Numbered from the stretch's first letter, positions 35,447 through 45,006 are shown. The stretch is 64,000 bases of DNA from Rhodococcus sp. SGAir0479 (GCF_005484805.1 NZ_CP039432.1:2728001-2792000), one strand, 5' to 3'. Program-made: numbers and translations. The notes: generated by a model not told the origin, from the letters alone.

Positions 35447-36781
35447 TCACCGCGGCTCGTGGATGCCCGCCACGCGGGTGGGTGCGTCGTCGCGCACCGG
35501 AGCGAGGAACACCGCGAACAGCGCCGGGCGTCGGCGCTGCAGCTCGAGCCGCCCGCCGTCGGCCTCCACCAGCGCCCGGGCCAGGGCCAGTCCCACGCCC
35601 GTCGACCCGGCCCCGGAGAAGCCGCGGTCGAAGATGTGCGGCGCCAGTTCGTCGCTTACACCCTCCCCCTCGTCGGACACCTCCACGCAGACGCGGGAGT
35701 CGCGCGCCTCGGCGGACCCGCTGCGCCCGGCGGGGCCGGGGACCAGCCGCACCGACACCGTGCACGTGCCCGCGCCGTGCTGCAGGGAGTTGTCGATCAG
35801 CACCGACACCGCCTCCCGCAGCCGGGACCCGGTCGCCGACGACGTCAGCCGCGGCTCGCCGCGCAGGCGCAGGATCCGGCCCGCGTCCTTGTAGGGGCCC
35901 TGCCAGTCGGCGACGACACTCGCGAGCTCCCCCACCACCGACACCGGTTCGCGGGTGGCCGCGTCGCTGTCGCGGGACGACCGGACGAGGTCGTCGACCG
36001 CGAGCGTGAGCCGGTCCACCTGCGCCATCGCTTCCTCGGCCTCGTGCACGACGTCCGGATCGGGATGTCCGGACAGCTCGTCGAGCCGCAGCCGCACCGC
36101 GGTGAGGCGGCTGCGCAGCTGGTGCGAGACGTCGCCGACGAGAGCGTGCTCGCGTTGCAGCCGCCCGGATATCTCGACGGTCGCCGAGTCGAGAACGTCG
36201 GACACCCGGTCCAGTTCGGGGATGCCGTGCCGCCGGGAGTCGGGCCGGAAGTCGCCCTCGGCGAGCCGCGCGGCCCGCTCGGCGACGTCGCGCAGCGGGT
36301 CCGCGAGCCGACGCGCGGTGACCACCGCGACGCCGGCGCCGGCGCCCATCGACGCGACGACCAGGAGCGTGACGGCCCCGACGGCCTGCCGTTGCAGCGT
36401 CCGCATCCGGTCGGAGGGCACCTCGAGCCGCAGCGACCCGGAGGTCCCCATCGACAGCGACTCCACGATCGGCGACGGCACCGAGGTCGCCCCGATGTCG
36501 AGCCGCGCCGCCCCCTCCTCGGGCGTCGGATAGACGACCACGAGTTTGCCGCCCTCGGGGACCACCAGCCGCAGCGACGTCGTGTCGAGGCCGTCCTCGA
36601 CCACTCCGGAGCTGCCCTCCTGCACGATGATCTCGGCGGCCATCCGGTCGAGCCGGCCCTGGAGGTCGCTGCGGGTGAAGTCCTCCACCCACAGCCACGC
36701 GGTGTAGATCAGCGGCACGCCCAGCAGCAGGCCGGTGAAGATGACGACGGCAAGGATCGACTGCAGAATTCTGCGGCGCAC
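35447..36781 (-). CDS. Sensor histidine kinase, HisKA type with HAMP
   Basis: A 444-residue kinase with two membrane helices (~9-29 and ~134-154) framing a ~100-residue extracytoplasmic sensor. A HAMP domain follows (RRLADPLRDVAERAARLAEGDF), then the phosphoacceptor GDVSHQLRSRLTA (His220) and an HATPase domain with N-box LIDNSLQHG, a G1 box (VSDEGEGVSD) and G2 (GSTGVGLALARAL). The N-box lacks the usual second Asn. It lies 12 bases after its response regulator. There is no counterpart at this place in M. tuberculosis as I recall it. Signal is unknown. Confidence 0.92.
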   Translation of the reverse strand: MRRRILQSILAVVIFTGLLLGVPLIYTAWLWVEDFTRSDLQGRLDRMAAEIIVQEGSSGVVEDGLDTTSLRLVVPEGGKLVVVYPTPEEGAARLDIGATSVPSPIVESLSMGTSGSLRLEVPSDRMRTLQRQAVGAVTLLVVASMGAGAGVAVVTARRLADPLRDVAERAARLAEGDFRPDSRRHGIPELDRVSDVLDSATVEISGRLQREHALVGDVSHQLRSRLTAVRLRLDELSGHPDPDVVHEAEEAMAQVDRLTLAVDDLVRSSRDSDAATREPVSVVGELASVVADWQGPYKDAGRILRLRGEPRLTSSATGSRLREAVSVLIDNSLQHGAGTCTVSVRLVPGPAGRSGSAEARDSRVCVEVSDEGEGVSDELAPHIFDRGFSGAGSTGVGLALARALVEADGGRLELQRRRPALFAVFLAPVRDDAPTRVAGIHEPR

Positions 36782-36793
36782 GGCGGGGCGGAC

Positions 36794-37474
36794 CTAGTCG
36801 GTGTTGATCCGGAAGCCGACGCCGCGGACGGTCGCGATCCGCCGGTCCGCCCCGGCGCCCTCGTCGCCGATCTTGCGGCGCAACCAGGACATGTGCATGT
36901 CGAGGGTCTTGGAACCGCGCAGTTCCACGTCGCCCCACACCTCACGCAGGATGGTGTCGCGCGAGACGACCTGGCCGGCGTGCTCGAGCAGGACGCGCAG
37001 CAGCTCGTACTCCTTGTTCGCGAGGGCCACCTCGGCGCCGTTGACCAGGACGCGGCGGGCGGCGGGCTCGAGCCGGATGCCGGCGACCTCCACCACGACG
37101 TCCTCGGCGCCGCCGCTGCGGCGCAGCAGCGCACGGACGCGGGCCATCAGTTCGGCCAGCCGGAACGGCTTGCCGACGTAGTCGTCGGCGCCGGCGTCGA
37201 GTCCGACGACGAAGTCGACCTCGTCGGTGCGGGCGGTCAGCATGAGGACCGCGATGTCCAGACCGTGGTTGCGCAGTTGACGGCAGACCTCGAGCCCGTC
37301 CATGCCCGGCAGTCCGAGGTCGAGGATGAGGAGCTCGAACTCCCCGGTGAGGGCCCGCTCGAGGGCGGACGGCCCGGTCTGTTCGATGGTGACGGTGTAG
37401 CCCTCACGGCCGAGTGCACGCGACAGCGGAGCAGCGATGGCTTCGTCATCTTCGGCTAGCAGTACGGCGGTCAC
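36794..37474 (-). CDS. Response regulator, OmpR/PhoB type
   Basis: A 226-residue regulator: receiver domain with acidic Glu8-Asp9-Asp10, phosphoacceptor Asp52 (LLILDLGLPGMDG) and the KPF lysine. The OmpR winged helix follows (NKEYELLRVLLEHAGQVVSRDTILREVW; SKTLDMHMSWLRRKIGDEG; IATVRGVGFRINTD). It is the first gene of the pair with the kinase. Its likely targets include its own promoter in the ~40-bp gap to the PH-domain gene, where no repeated site is visible. Confidence 0.94.
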   Translation of the reverse strand: MTAVLLAEDDEAIAAPLSRALGREGYTVTIEQTGPSALERALTGEFELLILDLGLPGMDGLEVCRQLRNHGLDIAVLMLTARTDEVDFVVGLDAGADDYVGKPFRLAELMARVRALLRRSGGAEDVVVEVAGIRLEPAARRVLVNGAEVALANKEYELLRVLLEHAGQVVSRDTILREVWGDVELRGSKTLDMHMSWLRRKIGDEGAGADRRIATVRGVGFRINTD

Positions 37475-37512
37475 GACGACAGCCTACGGTCGCGTGTGCC
37501 GACGCGGTTCGT

Positions 37513-38094
37513 TTACCAGCCTTTCCCGTAATTCCGGCGATCGTCGCCCGGATCGGCGGGGCCGCGGTACCGGTGGTCGGGGCCGCTGTCGTACGGACCG
37601 CCGGTGGCGTCGAGCACCTGGTGATAGAGCAGGGTGTGGACCTTCTGCACCTCGGGCACGTCGTCGAACTCGAGTGGATCGTCGGACGACGCCACGATCA
37701 CGAGCGTGCCCGTGCGCAACATCCGGTCGACGAGCCCGTGCCGGAACTGCACGTTGCTGATCCGGTTCATCGGGATGTCGATGCCGGTGTGGGTCATGAT
37801 GCCGTGTCGGATCATCACCCGGCGGTCGGTGACGATGAAGTGCGTCGACTTCCACCGCAGCACCGGGACGACGGCCTTCCACACCACGAGCGCGATCCAG
37901 GCCGCGGCGACGAGGATCGACACGATCGACACGGCACCGCCCGTGAGCTGCGACTGCGCGAGTCCGATCGCGAACCCCGCGAGCGCGGTGGCGAGAATGA
38001 AGATGGCGGACGGGACGACGAGCAGCTTCCAGTGCGGATGCCGGTGCACCACCAGTTCCTCGTCGGCCGCCAGCGCGTCCTGCGGGTATCCCAT
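37513..38094 (-). CDS. PH-domain membrane protein (DUF304/bPH2)
   Basis: A 193-residue protein with two adjacent hydrophobic helices (~27-49 and ~56-78) followed by a bacterial PH-like domain (WKSTHFIVTDRRVMIRHGIMTHTGIDIPMNRISNVQFRHGLVDRMLRTGTL region). The C-terminal ~40 residues are Gly/Asp/Tyr-rich and probably disordered. Rv3278c is the positional counterpart. Function of the family is not established; a membrane-associated scaffolding role is often assumed. Confidence 0.87.
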   Translation of the reverse strand: MGYPQDALAADEELVVHRHPHWKLLVVPSAIFILATALAGFAIGLAQSQLTGGAVSIVSILVAAAWIALVVWKAVVPVLRWKSTHFIVTDRRVMIRHGIMTHTGIDIPMNRISNVQFRHGLVDRMLRTGTLVIVASSDDPLEFDDVPEVQKVHTLLYHQVLDATGGPYDSGPDHRYRGPADPGDDRRNYGKGW

Positions 38095-38133
38095 GCACAG
38101 AGTGTGACAGTGCCGGGTCCGGACGGGCGCAGT

Positions 38134-38152
38134 GCCGGGGCGGCTCCCCGGC
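38134..38152 (-). terminator. Hairpin after the DUF308 gene
   Basis: GCCGGGG-CGGCT-CCCCGGC, a seven-base-pair GC stem, is found 22 bases past the stop of the DUF308 gene. A second, CCCCCGGGG run follows it. Confidence 0.55.
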
Positions 38153-38173
38153 CCCCGGGGGGCGCCGGCCGAA

Positions 38174-38770
38174 TCAGGCCAGCCGGCGGGCCAGGAACGG
38201 TGCGGCGATGACGACCAGCCCGTACAGGACCATCCACACCCCGACCACGATCACGAACACGCGCAACGACAGGTCGGGCTGCAGCAGCACGATCGCGCCC
38301 GCGACGACGCTGATGATGCCGAGGACGATGCTCACGCCGCGATGGCCCGGGACCTCGGTGGCGCCGGCGACGATGTCGAGCACGCCGCGGAAGACCCACC
38401 ACGCGCCGATCACCAGCGCGATGATCACCACGGTCTGCAGCGGGCTGCGCAACACCAGGAAGCCGAGCAGGACCGCCAGCGCACCGGACAGTCCCGTGAG
38501 GGTCCGCGCCGCGGTCGGCGCGTCGATCTCCGCGAACGACCGGACGATCTGGATGATGCCGAAGGCGAACACCTGGATCGCGATGAGCACCGCGGCCACC
38601 ACCAGCGTGGCGGACGGCCACACGAGCATCGCGATCCCCAGCCCGAGCGTGAGGACACCGAAGACGACGGTCAGTCCGGTCAGGAAGCGGCCGGCCGTCT
38701 CGAGGTCGGTGGCGTCCGGGCTCACCCACATCTCGCCGGAACCGCTCGACATTCCCTGTTGCGCGTTCAT
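38174..38770 (-). CDS. HdeD-like DUF308 membrane protein
   Basis: A 198-residue protein consisting mainly of six hydrophobic segments of 18-22 residues in pairs, as in the HdeD/DUF308 family linked to acid or envelope stress in other bacteria. Each pair ends with a short basic or Gly-rich loop (LSGALAVLLGFLVLRSPLQ is typical). The N-terminal 25 residues are polar. Nothing ties it to a particular pathway here. It is divergent from the DUF7144 gene, with an intergenic gap of ~220 bp in which I see no confident promoter. Confidence 0.82.
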   Translation of the reverse strand: MNAQQGMSSGSGEMWVSPDATDLETAGRFLTGLTVVFGVLTLGLGIAMLVWPSATLVVAAVLIAIQVFAFGIIQIVRSFAEIDAPTAARTLTGLSGALAVLLGFLVLRSPLQTVVIIALVIGAWWVFRGVLDIVAGATEVPGHRGVSIVLGIISVVAGAIVLLQPDLSLRVFVIVVGVWMVLYGLVVIAAPFLARRLA

Positions 38771-38989
38771 CCCTGCCCCCTGCCACCCTGCTCGCTGCCC
38801 GACGACATGTTGCGGATCAGCGTCAAAGTAGCAGGCGGCCGGGGCGGCGGTGTGATTGCCGACACATGGCCTCCGGATTGTCGCGTCCGGGCCGCGTTTT
38901 CACCCGCCGAGGGTGAGGTTCCCGGCCTGGAACCGCCGGACACTTCCCCTGATGTAGTGGCTTCGTGACCGATCGAAAGGGGAGTGGCG

Positions 38990-39421
38990 ATGACGGTCAA
39001 CCCACCGACGACGCACAGTTCGGGCAACAGCACCAGGCAGGGTTTCGCGGCAGGCACTTCGATCGCAGCCGCGATCGTTCTCATGACAGTCGGAATCCTG
39101 CAGATCTTCCAGGGCATCTCCGCACTCGCGAACGACGACGTGTTCGTCGTGGGTCCGGAGTACGTCTACCAGTTCGACCTCACCGCGTGGGGTTGGATCC
39201 ATCTGATCGTCGGCATCGTGGTCGTGCTGGTCGGTCTCGCGCTTCTCACGGGCGCCACGTGGGCTCGCGTGGCCGCGATCGTGATCGCGGCGCTGTCGAT
39301 CATCGCGAACTTCCTGTGGATTCCGTGGTACCCACTGTGGTCCATCCTCATCATCGCGCTCGACATCGTGGTGATCTGGGCGGTCTCGACGTGGAGCCCG
39401 GATCGGGTCCGCGACGTCTGA
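38990..39421 (+). CDS. DUF7144-type four-helix membrane protein
   Basis: A 143-residue protein with four hydrophobic segments (about 24-46, 68-86, 91-110 and 113-132). Between the first two lies a polar loop, FVVGPEYVYQFDLTAWGWIHLIVG, a pattern seen in many small actinobacterial membrane proteins. The ATG at 38990 has AGGGGAG six bases upstream and is preferred over the GTG at 38984. It converges with birA (six bases between). Function is unknown. Confidence 0.8.
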   Translation: MTVNPPTTHSSGNSTRQGFAAGTSIAAAIVLMTVGILQIFQGISALANDDVFVVGPEYVYQFDLTAWGWIHLIVGIVVVLVGLALLTGATWARVAAIVIAALSIIANFLWIPWYPLWSILIIALDIVVIWAVSTWSPDRVRDV

Positions 39422-39427
39422 TCCGCG

Positions 39428-40261
39428 TCACACAGCACGCAGGTGGGTGATGTCACCGGCCGACACCGCGACCGGTGACCCACCCTCCGGCGTGATCACC
39501 ACTCGACCCTCGGCGTCCACGTCGGTCGCGACACCCACGAGCTCCCGGTCCCCCGGGAGCTCGGCGCGTACCCGGCGGCCGAGGGTTCCGCACCGTTCGC
39601 GGTACGCCGCCGCGAGATCGTCGATCCCCCAGTCCGCCGCCTCCCAGTCCCGCCGCAGCCGGGCGAGTGCCCGCAGCATCGCCCGCACCAGCACGGTGCG
39701 GTCGGTGGTGTCGGCGTTCTCGAGGGCGAGCGAGGTCGCCGTCGGCACCGGCAGCTCGTCCTCGGTCAGACTCACGTTGAGGCCGATTCCGACCACGACC
39801 GTCGGCACCGGCGCGGTCGCCGCCACCTCGGCGAGGATGCCGGCCACCTTCCGCCCACCGACGAGGACGTCGTTGGGCCATTTCAGTTCCGCGTCCACCC
39901 TGGCGACGTCGCGCAGGGTGTCGACGACGGCGATGCCGGCCAGCAACGGCAACCAGCCGATGTCGGAGAGGTCCATCCCGGGCAGGTCGAGCACGGCCGA
40001 CACGGTCACGAGTGCCCGCGGGGCGCTCACCCACCGCCGGGCGTGGCGTCCCCGCCCCCCGGTCTGATGCTCGGCGATGAGGACGGACCGCGCGTAGTCC
40101 GCGTCGTGCGGGCGCGCCAGCAGGTCCGCGTTGGTGGATCCGGTCTCGGTGACGACGTCCACGCGCGACCAGAACGCGTCCGGATCACCGCCCGCATCAC
40201 GAACGAGAGCTCGCCGGAGCGTCGCCGAATCGAGCGGGGGGCGGTTCAGATCGGTCCACAT
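39428..40261 (-). CDS. birA: Biotin-[acetyl-CoA-carboxylase] ligase
   Basis: BirA attaches biotin to the AccA3 biotin-carrier domain encoded ~7 kb to the right. The 277-residue protein is the short type without an N-terminal DNA-binding domain. The biotinyl-AMP loop is GRGRHARRW at 69-77 (consensus GRGRxGRxW, here with Ala for Gly). KWPNDVLVGGRKVAGIL and a C-terminal SH3-like domain (VGVATDVDAEGRVVITPEGG) follow. It is divergent from accD5 across 116 bp that contain a perfect palindrome. Positional match to Rv3279c. Confidence 0.93.
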   Translation of the reverse strand: MWTDLNRPPLDSATLRRALVRDAGGDPDAFWSRVDVVTETGSTNADLLARPHDADYARSVLIAEHQTGGRGRHARRWVSAPRALVTVSAVLDLPGMDLSDIGWLPLLAGIAVVDTLRDVARVDAELKWPNDVLVGGRKVAGILAEVAATAPVPTVVVGIGLNVSLTEDELPVPTATSLALENADTTDRTVLVRAMLRALARLRRDWEAADWGIDDLAAAYRERCGTLGRRVRAELPGDRELVGVATDVDAEGRVVITPEGGSPVAVSAGDITHLRAV

Positions 40262-40308
40262 TCGTCCAGCCTAGGGCGCGGCTGGAATGTGACTCGTCGG
40301 TAGCTTAG

Positions 40309-40323
40309 GTTGAATGATTCAAC
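40309..40323. promoter_or_regulatory. Palindrome in the birA-accD5 promoter region
   Basis: GTTGAAT-G-ATTCAAC is a perfect 7-bp inverted repeat 48 bp upstream of birA and 55 bp upstream of accD5. It is a candidate operator for a regulator of carboxylase or biotin genes. Which protein would bind is unknown. Confidence 0.5.
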
Positions 40324-40377
40324 GCAACCCGACCTCCCTCGACGCGGGCGGCCGAGACCTGGTTAAGCTCACTTGCC

Positions 40378-42018
40378 ATGACCAGTGTGCAGGAGCCAGC
40401 CGCGGCGGAGGCGGCGAATACCCCGGATATCCACACGACGGCGGGAAAGCTCGCTGACCTGCGCAGCCGCCAGGCGCAGGCAATCTCGCCCATGGGCGAG
40501 GCCGCGATCGAAAAGGTCCACGCGAAGGGCAAGTTGACGGCCCGCGAGCGGATCCACGCCCTCCTCGACGAGGGTTCGTTCGTCGAGCTCGATGCGCTCG
40601 CCCGGCACCGCAGCACCAACTTCGGCCTCGCCGACAACCGTCCCGTCGGCGACGGCGTCGTCACGGGCTACGGCACCGTCGACGGCCGCGACGTCTGCGT
40701 CTTCAGCCAGGACGCCACCGTGTTCGGCGGCAGCCTCGGCGAGATCTACGGCGAGAAGATCGTCAAGGTGATGGATCTGGCGCTCAAGACCGGGCGCCCG
40801 CTGATCGGCATCAACGAGGGTGCCGGCGCGCGCATCCAGGAAGGCGTCGTCTCGCTCGGCCTGTACGGCGAGATCTTCCACCGCAACGTCCAGGCCTCGG
40901 GTGTCATCCCGCAGATCTCCCTGATCATGGGCCCGGCCGCCGGTGGTCACGTGTACTCCCCCGCGCTCACCGACTTCGTCGTCATGGTCGACGAGGCGAG
41001 CCAGATGTTCGTCACCGGTCCCGACGTCATCAAGACCGTCACCGGCGAGGACGTCACCATGGAGGACCTGGGCGGCGCCCGGACCCACATGGCCAAGTCC
41101 GGTGTGGCGCACTACGTCGCCTCCGGTGAGCAGGACGCCCTCGACTACGTCAAGGATCTGCTGTCCTACCTGCCCAGCAACAACCAGGCCGCGGCCCCGC
41201 GCCTGGCACCGTCCGATCCCATCGTCGGCGCCATCGAGGACTCGCTCACCGACGAGGACCGGGAGCTCGACACGCTGATCCCGGATTCGGCGAACCAGCC
41301 GTACGACATGCACGAGGTCATCCGCCGCATCCTCGACGACGACGAGTTCCTCGAGGTCCAGGCCGGCCGCGCCATGAACGTCATCGTCGGCTTCGGTCGC
41401 GTCGACGGCCGCAGCGTCGGCATCGTCGCGAACCAGCCCACCCAGTTCGCCGGCTGTCTCGACATCGACGCGTCCGAGAAGGCCGCCCGCTTCGTGCGCA
41501 CGTGCGACGCGTTCAACGTCCCGATCATCACGCTCGTCGACGTCCCGGGCTTCCTCCCCGGCACCGAGCAGGAGTACAACGGCATCATCCGCCGCGGCGC
41601 CAAGCTGCTGTACGCGTACGGCGAGGCCACGGTCGGCAAGATCACCGTCATCACCCGCAAGGCGTACGGCGGCGCATACGACGTCATGGGCTCCAAGCAC
41701 ATGGGTGCCGACGTCAACCTGGCGTGGCCGACCGCGCAGATCGCCGTCATGGGCGCGTCCGGCGCCGTCGGCTTCGTCTACCGCAAGCAGCTTCTCGAGG
41801 CCGCAAAGAACGGTGAGGACGTCGACGCGCTGCGCCTGAAGCTGCAGCAGGAGTACGAGGACACCCTCGTCAACCCGTACATCGCGGCCGAGCGTGGTTA
41901 CATCGACGCCGTGATCCCGCCCTCGCACACCCGCGGACAGATCGTCTCCGCTCTGCGTCTGCTCGAGCGCAAGATGGTTTCGCTTCCGCCCAAGAAGCAT
42001 GGGAACATCCCCCTATGA
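40378..42018 (+). CDS. accD5: Acyl-CoA carboxylase beta subunit (carboxyltransferase) AccD5
   Basis: The carboxyltransferase of the propionyl/acetyl-CoA carboxylase that, with AccA3 and AccE5, supplies methylmalonyl-CoA and malonyl-CoA for branched and mycolic lipids. The 546-residue protein has the two crotonase-like domains: an N-terminal [20 protein letters not shown] and [15 protein letters not shown] oxyanion region, and a C-terminal [50 protein letters not shown]-like region (the second Gly-Ala oxyanion hole). Its short acidic insert and order with accE5, maf, sseA and accA3 match Rv3280. Overlaps accE5 by four bases. Confidence 0.95.
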   Translation: MTSVQEPAAAEAANTPDIHTTAGKLADLRSRQAQAISPMGEAAIEKVHAKGKLTARERIHALLDEGSFVELDALARHRSTNFGLADNRPVGDGVVTGYGTVDGRDVCVFSQDATVFGGSLGEIYGEKIVKVMDLALKTGRPLIGINEGAGARIQEGVVSLGLYGEIFHRNVQASGVIPQISLIMGPAAGGHVYSPALTDFVVMVDEASQMFVTGPDVIKTVTGEDVTMEDLGGARTHMAKSGVAHYVASGEQDALDYVKDLLSYLPSNNQAAAPRLAPSDPIVGAIEDSLTDEDRELDTLIPDSANQPYDMHEVIRRILDDDEFLEVQAGRAMNVIVGFGRVDGRSVGIVANQPTQFAGCLDIDASEKAARFVRTCDAFNVPIITLVDVPGFLPGTEQEYNGIIRRGAKLLYAYGEATVGKITVITRKAYGGAYDVMGSKHMGADVNLAWPTAQIAVMGASGAVGFVYRKQLLEAAKNGEDVDALRLKLQQEYEDTLVNPYIAAERGYIDAVIPPSHTRGQIVSALRLLERKMVSLPPKKHGNIPL

Positions 42019-42377
42019 CAGCCACCACCCGGGAAGATGTGCTCACCGACGCCGACGTGCAGGAAGCCTCCGCAGCGGTCGACGGCGCCACGCTCGAAGG
42101 AGCCGCCTTGGCCGAAGCTGTCGCAGGGCTCGAGCCCGACGCCGCGGCCGCGGGGTCCCAGGCGCCCGTGATCACGATCGTCAAGGGCAACCCGACCGAC
42201 GAGGACATCGCCGCGCTGGTCGCGGTGCTGTCCGCGGCGGCGGCCGCGGCGTCGTCGGAGCCGGAGGGCGACGGCCGTCCGCCCGAGACGTGGGGTGCAC
42301 CCACCCGCATGCACCGCGGGCACGCCCCCTTCTCGCCGTACTCGTTCGGCACCCCGGTCGCCGCGCGCCCGTTCTGA
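42015..42377 (+). CDS. accE5: Acyl-CoA carboxylase epsilon subunit
   Basis: A small 120-residue subunit that stabilises AccA3-AccD5 in actinobacteria. The conserved part is the helical [31 protein letters not shown] segment (about 49-80) and the Trp/Arg-rich tail ([19 protein letters not shown]). Residues 1-45 are Ala/Glu-rich and variable, as is usual. It starts within the accD5 stop (ATGA) and is 16 bases before maf. Family recognition rests on the VKG-PxxEExAAL pattern and context. Confidence 0.9.
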   Translation: MTATTREDVLTDADVQEASAAVDGATLEGAALAEAVAGLEPDAAAAGSQAPVITIVKGNPTDEDIAALVAVLSAAAAAASSEPEGDGRPPETWGAPTRMHRGHAPFSPYSFGTPVAARPF

Positions 42378-42393
42378 TCGAGCGACCCGCGTA

Positions 42394-43038
42394 GTGACCA
42401 CACTGGTTCTCGCCTCGGCGTCCCCGGCACGGCTGGCCGTGCTGCGGGGCGCCGGGGTCGAACCCACCGTCCGTGTCTCCGGCGTCGACGAAGACGCCGT
42501 CATCGACCGTCTGGGCCCGTCCGCGGCCCCCGCAACGGTCGTCACCACGCTCGCGGAGGCCAAGGCCCGCGACGTGATTCCCGCCCTCGTCGCCGACGGG
42601 CTCGCCGACGCCGTCGTCGTCGGCTGCGACTCGATGCTGCTGATCGACGGCGCCCTGCAGGGCAAGCCACACACCGTCGACGTCGCCCGCCGCCGCTGGC
42701 GCGCCATGGCCGGCCGCAGCGCCACGCTGCTCACCGGGCACAGCGTGCTGCGGATCCGGGACGGCGCGATCGTCGCCGCCGCGTCCGACCACAGCGGCAC
42801 CGTCGTCCACTTCGCCGACCCGTCGGACGAGGATCTCGAGGCCTACCTCGCGACGGGTGAACCACTCGAGGTGGCGGGTGCCTTCACGCTCGACAGTCTC
42901 GGCGGCTGGTTCGTCGAACGACTCGAGGGCGACCCCTCCAGCGTCATCGGCATCGGCCTGCCGCTGGTGCGGCGCCTGCTCGGCGAGGTGGGCACGTCGG
43001 TGGCGCAGCTGTGGGCCGCCAACGCGCTCGTGCGCTAG
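42394..43038 (+). CDS. maf: Maf-like nucleotide pyrophosphatase
   Basis: A septum-formation/Maf-family enzyme that hydrolyses modified or non-canonical nucleoside triphosphates. The 214-residue protein opens with TTLVLASASPARLAVLRGAGVEP, has the DEDAVIDR segment and VVGCDSMLLIDGALQGKP (the catalytic Asp near residue 78), and ends SSVIGIGLPLVRRLL. The GTG at 42394 begins the conserved sequence; an open frame reaching back to 42295 is rejected. It converges with the globin gene, whose stop codon overlaps its own. Rv3282 counterpart. Confidence 0.92.
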   Translation: MTTLVLASASPARLAVLRGAGVEPTVRVSGVDEDAVIDRLGPSAAPATVVTTLAEAKARDVIPALVADGLADAVVVGCDSMLLIDGALQGKPHTVDVARRRWRAMAGRSATLLTGHSVLRIRDGAIVAAASDHSGTVVHFADPSDEDLEAYLATGEPLEVAGAFTLDSLGGWFVERLEGDPSSVIGIGLPLVRRLLGEVGTSVAQLWAANALVR

Positions 43039-43430
43039 GTCCCCCGCCGCCAGCCGCGTTCGAGCGCGGCCGCCATCGCGACGGCCTTCGATTTCGCGCG
43101 GTCCGCGTCGGGTCCGGCGAACAGCTCGTCGACCGTCGCACGCCACACCTGCAACCACCGCGCGAGCGTGGCCCCGGCCAGCCCGTGCTGCCGGTTCAGC
43201 GCCTCGTGCACGCCCGCGAACGCGCCCTGGTAGCGGGCGGTGCGGAACAGGATCTGCTCCCAGAAGTCGGCGACCACCGGTAGGTGCGCGTCCAAACCGA
43301 TCACCGCGAGCGTCTCGAACGCCGGGGCCAGCACCGGGTCGACGAGGGCCCGTTCGTAGAACGCGCGCACCAGGTGGTCGATGTCGGCGCGGCCGGCGAT
43401 GTCGCGGCGATGATCTGCGGGGCCCGTCAC
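43035..43430 (-). CDS. Group III truncated hemoglobin
   Basis: A ~131-residue truncated globin of the third group. The chain starts [34 protein letters not shown], has the [23 protein letters not shown] region with the E-helix and distal residues, and ends [25 protein letters not shown]. The conserved His in the HEAL/HGL segment ([13 protein letters not shown]) is the likely proximal ligand. Group III globins bind oxygen or nitric oxide, but their role is uncertain. The GTG at 43430 was chosen because sequence upstream of it (open to 43646) lacks globin similarity. It is divergent from sseA and overlaps maf tail to tail by four bases. Confidence 0.87.
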   Translation of the reverse strand: MTGPADHRRDIAGRADIDHLVRAFYERALVDPVLAPAFETLAVIGLDAHLPVVADFWEQILFRTARYQGAFAGVHEALNRQHGLAGATLARWLQVWRATVDELFAGPDADRAKSKAVAMAAALERGWRRGT

Positions 43431-43441
43431 GGGGCACGACA

Positions 43442-43467
43442 GTACCGGCGCGACTACCCGCCGGTAC
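43442..43467. promoter_or_regulatory. Palindrome in the globin-sseA intergenic region
   Basis: A perfect 9-bp inverted repeat (GTACCGGCG and CGCCGGTAC) with an 8-base spacer, 12-37 bp upstream of the globin start. A second, shorter palindrome (GAGAT-ATCG-ATCTC, 43474-43487) follows at once. Both are candidate operators in the divergent promoter. Confidence 0.4.
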
Positions 43468-43560
43468 GCGGCGGAGATATCGATCTCTCCTCCGTATCGC
43501 GCACCACATAGAATCGGGGGCGGACAACCCTCCACCCACGCCTGCCTCAGGAGCCCACCC

Positions 43561-44484
43561 GTGCCCGTCGCGCCCGATCCCAACCCCGCGTTCGCTGCGT
43601 ACACCCATCCGGAGCGACTCGTCTCGACCGAGTGGTTGTCGATCAACCTGGGCGCCCCCGGCGTGAAGGTCGTCGAGTCCGACGAGGACGTGCTGCTCTA
43701 CGACATCGGCCACATCCCCGGCGCGGTGAAGATCGACTGGCACGTCGACCTCAACGACCCGGTCACCCGGGACTACATCGACGGTGCGGCGTTCGCGGAC
43801 CTCATGCGCCGCAAGGGCATCGAACGCGACGACACCGTCGTCATCTACGGCGACAAGAGCAACTGGTGGGCGGCGTACGCGCTGTGGGTGTTCACGCTGT
43901 TCGGGCACGAGGACGTGCGGCTGCTCGACGGCGGCCGGGACGCGTGGCTGTCGGAGAACCGCGACACCACCCTCGACGTCCCCTCGCCGGCTCCCTCGCA
44001 GTACCCGGTGGTCGAGCGGGACGACAGCGCCATCCGCGCGTTCAAGGACGACGTGCTCGCGCACCTGGGCCACGGCCCGCTCGTGGACGTGCGCTCACCG
44101 CAGGAGTACACCGGCGAGCGGACCCACATGCCGGACTACCCGGAGGAGGGCGCGCTGCGCGGCGGCCACATCCCCACCGCGGTGTCGATCCCGTGGGCTC
44201 GCGCGGCCGCCCCCGACGGCCGGTTCCGCAGCCGCGCCGAGCTCGAGGAGATCTACGCGGACTTCTCGCGCGACGACGACGTGGTCGCCTACTGCCGCAT
44301 CGGGGAACGGTCGAGCCACACGTGGTTCGTGCTGACGCACCTGCTCGGGTTCCCCCACGTCCGCAACTACGACGGTTCGTGGACCGAGTGGGGCAACGTC
44401 GTGCGCGTGCCCATCGTCAAGGGTGATCAACCGGGTGCGGTGCCGGGTGCCGCGTCCGACGCCGCTCAGGGAGCCGCCTCGTGA
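43561..44484 (+). CDS. sseA: Thiosulfate/3-mercaptopyruvate-type sulfurtransferase SseA
   Basis: A 307-residue protein with two rhodanese domains. The N-terminal one lacks the cysteine, while the C-terminal has the catalytic loop [12 protein letters not shown] with Cys245. Actinobacterial SseA delivers sulfur in the cytoplasm, and its partner SufE is encoded next. Conserved blocks are [24 protein letters not shown] and [31 protein letters not shown]. The GTG start at 43561 is followed by a Pro-rich leader. The stop overlaps the sufE start (GTGA). Positional match to Rv3283. Confidence 0.93.
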   Translation: MPVAPDPNPAFAAYTHPERLVSTEWLSINLGAPGVKVVESDEDVLLYDIGHIPGAVKIDWHVDLNDPVTRDYIDGAAFADLMRRKGIERDDTVVIYGDKSNWWAAYALWVFTLFGHEDVRLLDGGRDAWLSENRDTTLDVPSPAPSQYPVVERDDSAIRAFKDDVLAHLGHGPLVDVRSPQEYTGERTHMPDYPEEGALRGGHIPTAVSIPWARAAAPDGRFRSRAELEEIYADFSRDDDVVAYCRIGERSSHTWFVLTHLLGFPHVRNYDGSWTEWGNVVRVPIVKGDQPGAVPGAASDAAQGAAS

Positions 44485-44894
44485 GCCTGCCCGAGAGTCT
44501 GTCCGAGATCGTCGACGACTTCGCCGCGGTCGACGGCCAGGACAAGCTGCAGTTGCTGCTCGAGTTCAGCCGCGAGCTGGCCCCGCTGCCGGCCGAGCTC
44601 GAGCAGGACGCGATGGAGCCGGTGCCGGAGTGCCAGTCGCCGCTGTTCCTGCACGTGGACAGCAGCGACCCGGACGAGGTGCGTCTGCACTTCAGCGCCC
44701 CGCCCGAGGCACCGACGACGCGCGGGTTCGCGTCGATCCTGCACCAGGGGCTCGACGGGCACAGTGCGGCCACCATCCTGGCCGTACCCGACGACTTCTA
44801 CTCCGCTCTCGGCCTGGCCGACGCCGTCAGCCCGCTGCGGCTGCGCGGCATGAGCGCGATGCTGGCGCGCATCAAGCGGCACCTCCGCAACTGA
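44481..44894 (+). CDS. sufE: SufE-like cysteine-desulfurase accessory protein
   Basis: A 137-residue SufE homologue that accepts persulfide sulfur for Fe-S cluster assembly. The acceptor cysteine is Cys51 in [10 protein letters not shown], and the following helices ([31 protein letters not shown]) are the family core. It is translationally coupled to sseA. M. tuberculosis keeps the same pair (Rv3283-Rv3284). Confidence 0.92.
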   Translation: MSLPESLSEIVDDFAAVDGQDKLQLLLEFSRELAPLPAELEQDAMEPVPECQSPLFLHVDSSDPDEVRLHFSAPPEAPTTRGFASILHQGLDGHSAATILAVPDDFYSALGLADAVSPLRLRGMSAMLARIKRHLRN

Positions 44895-45006
44895 CGCGCG
44901 CACCACTGCACCGAGACTGATCCGGGAAGCGACCCTCCCCGGCAACTTCACTGTGACGATGTTCACCGCCGCTACCGCGGCGGGACAAGAGACTGGATTC
45001 TTCACG

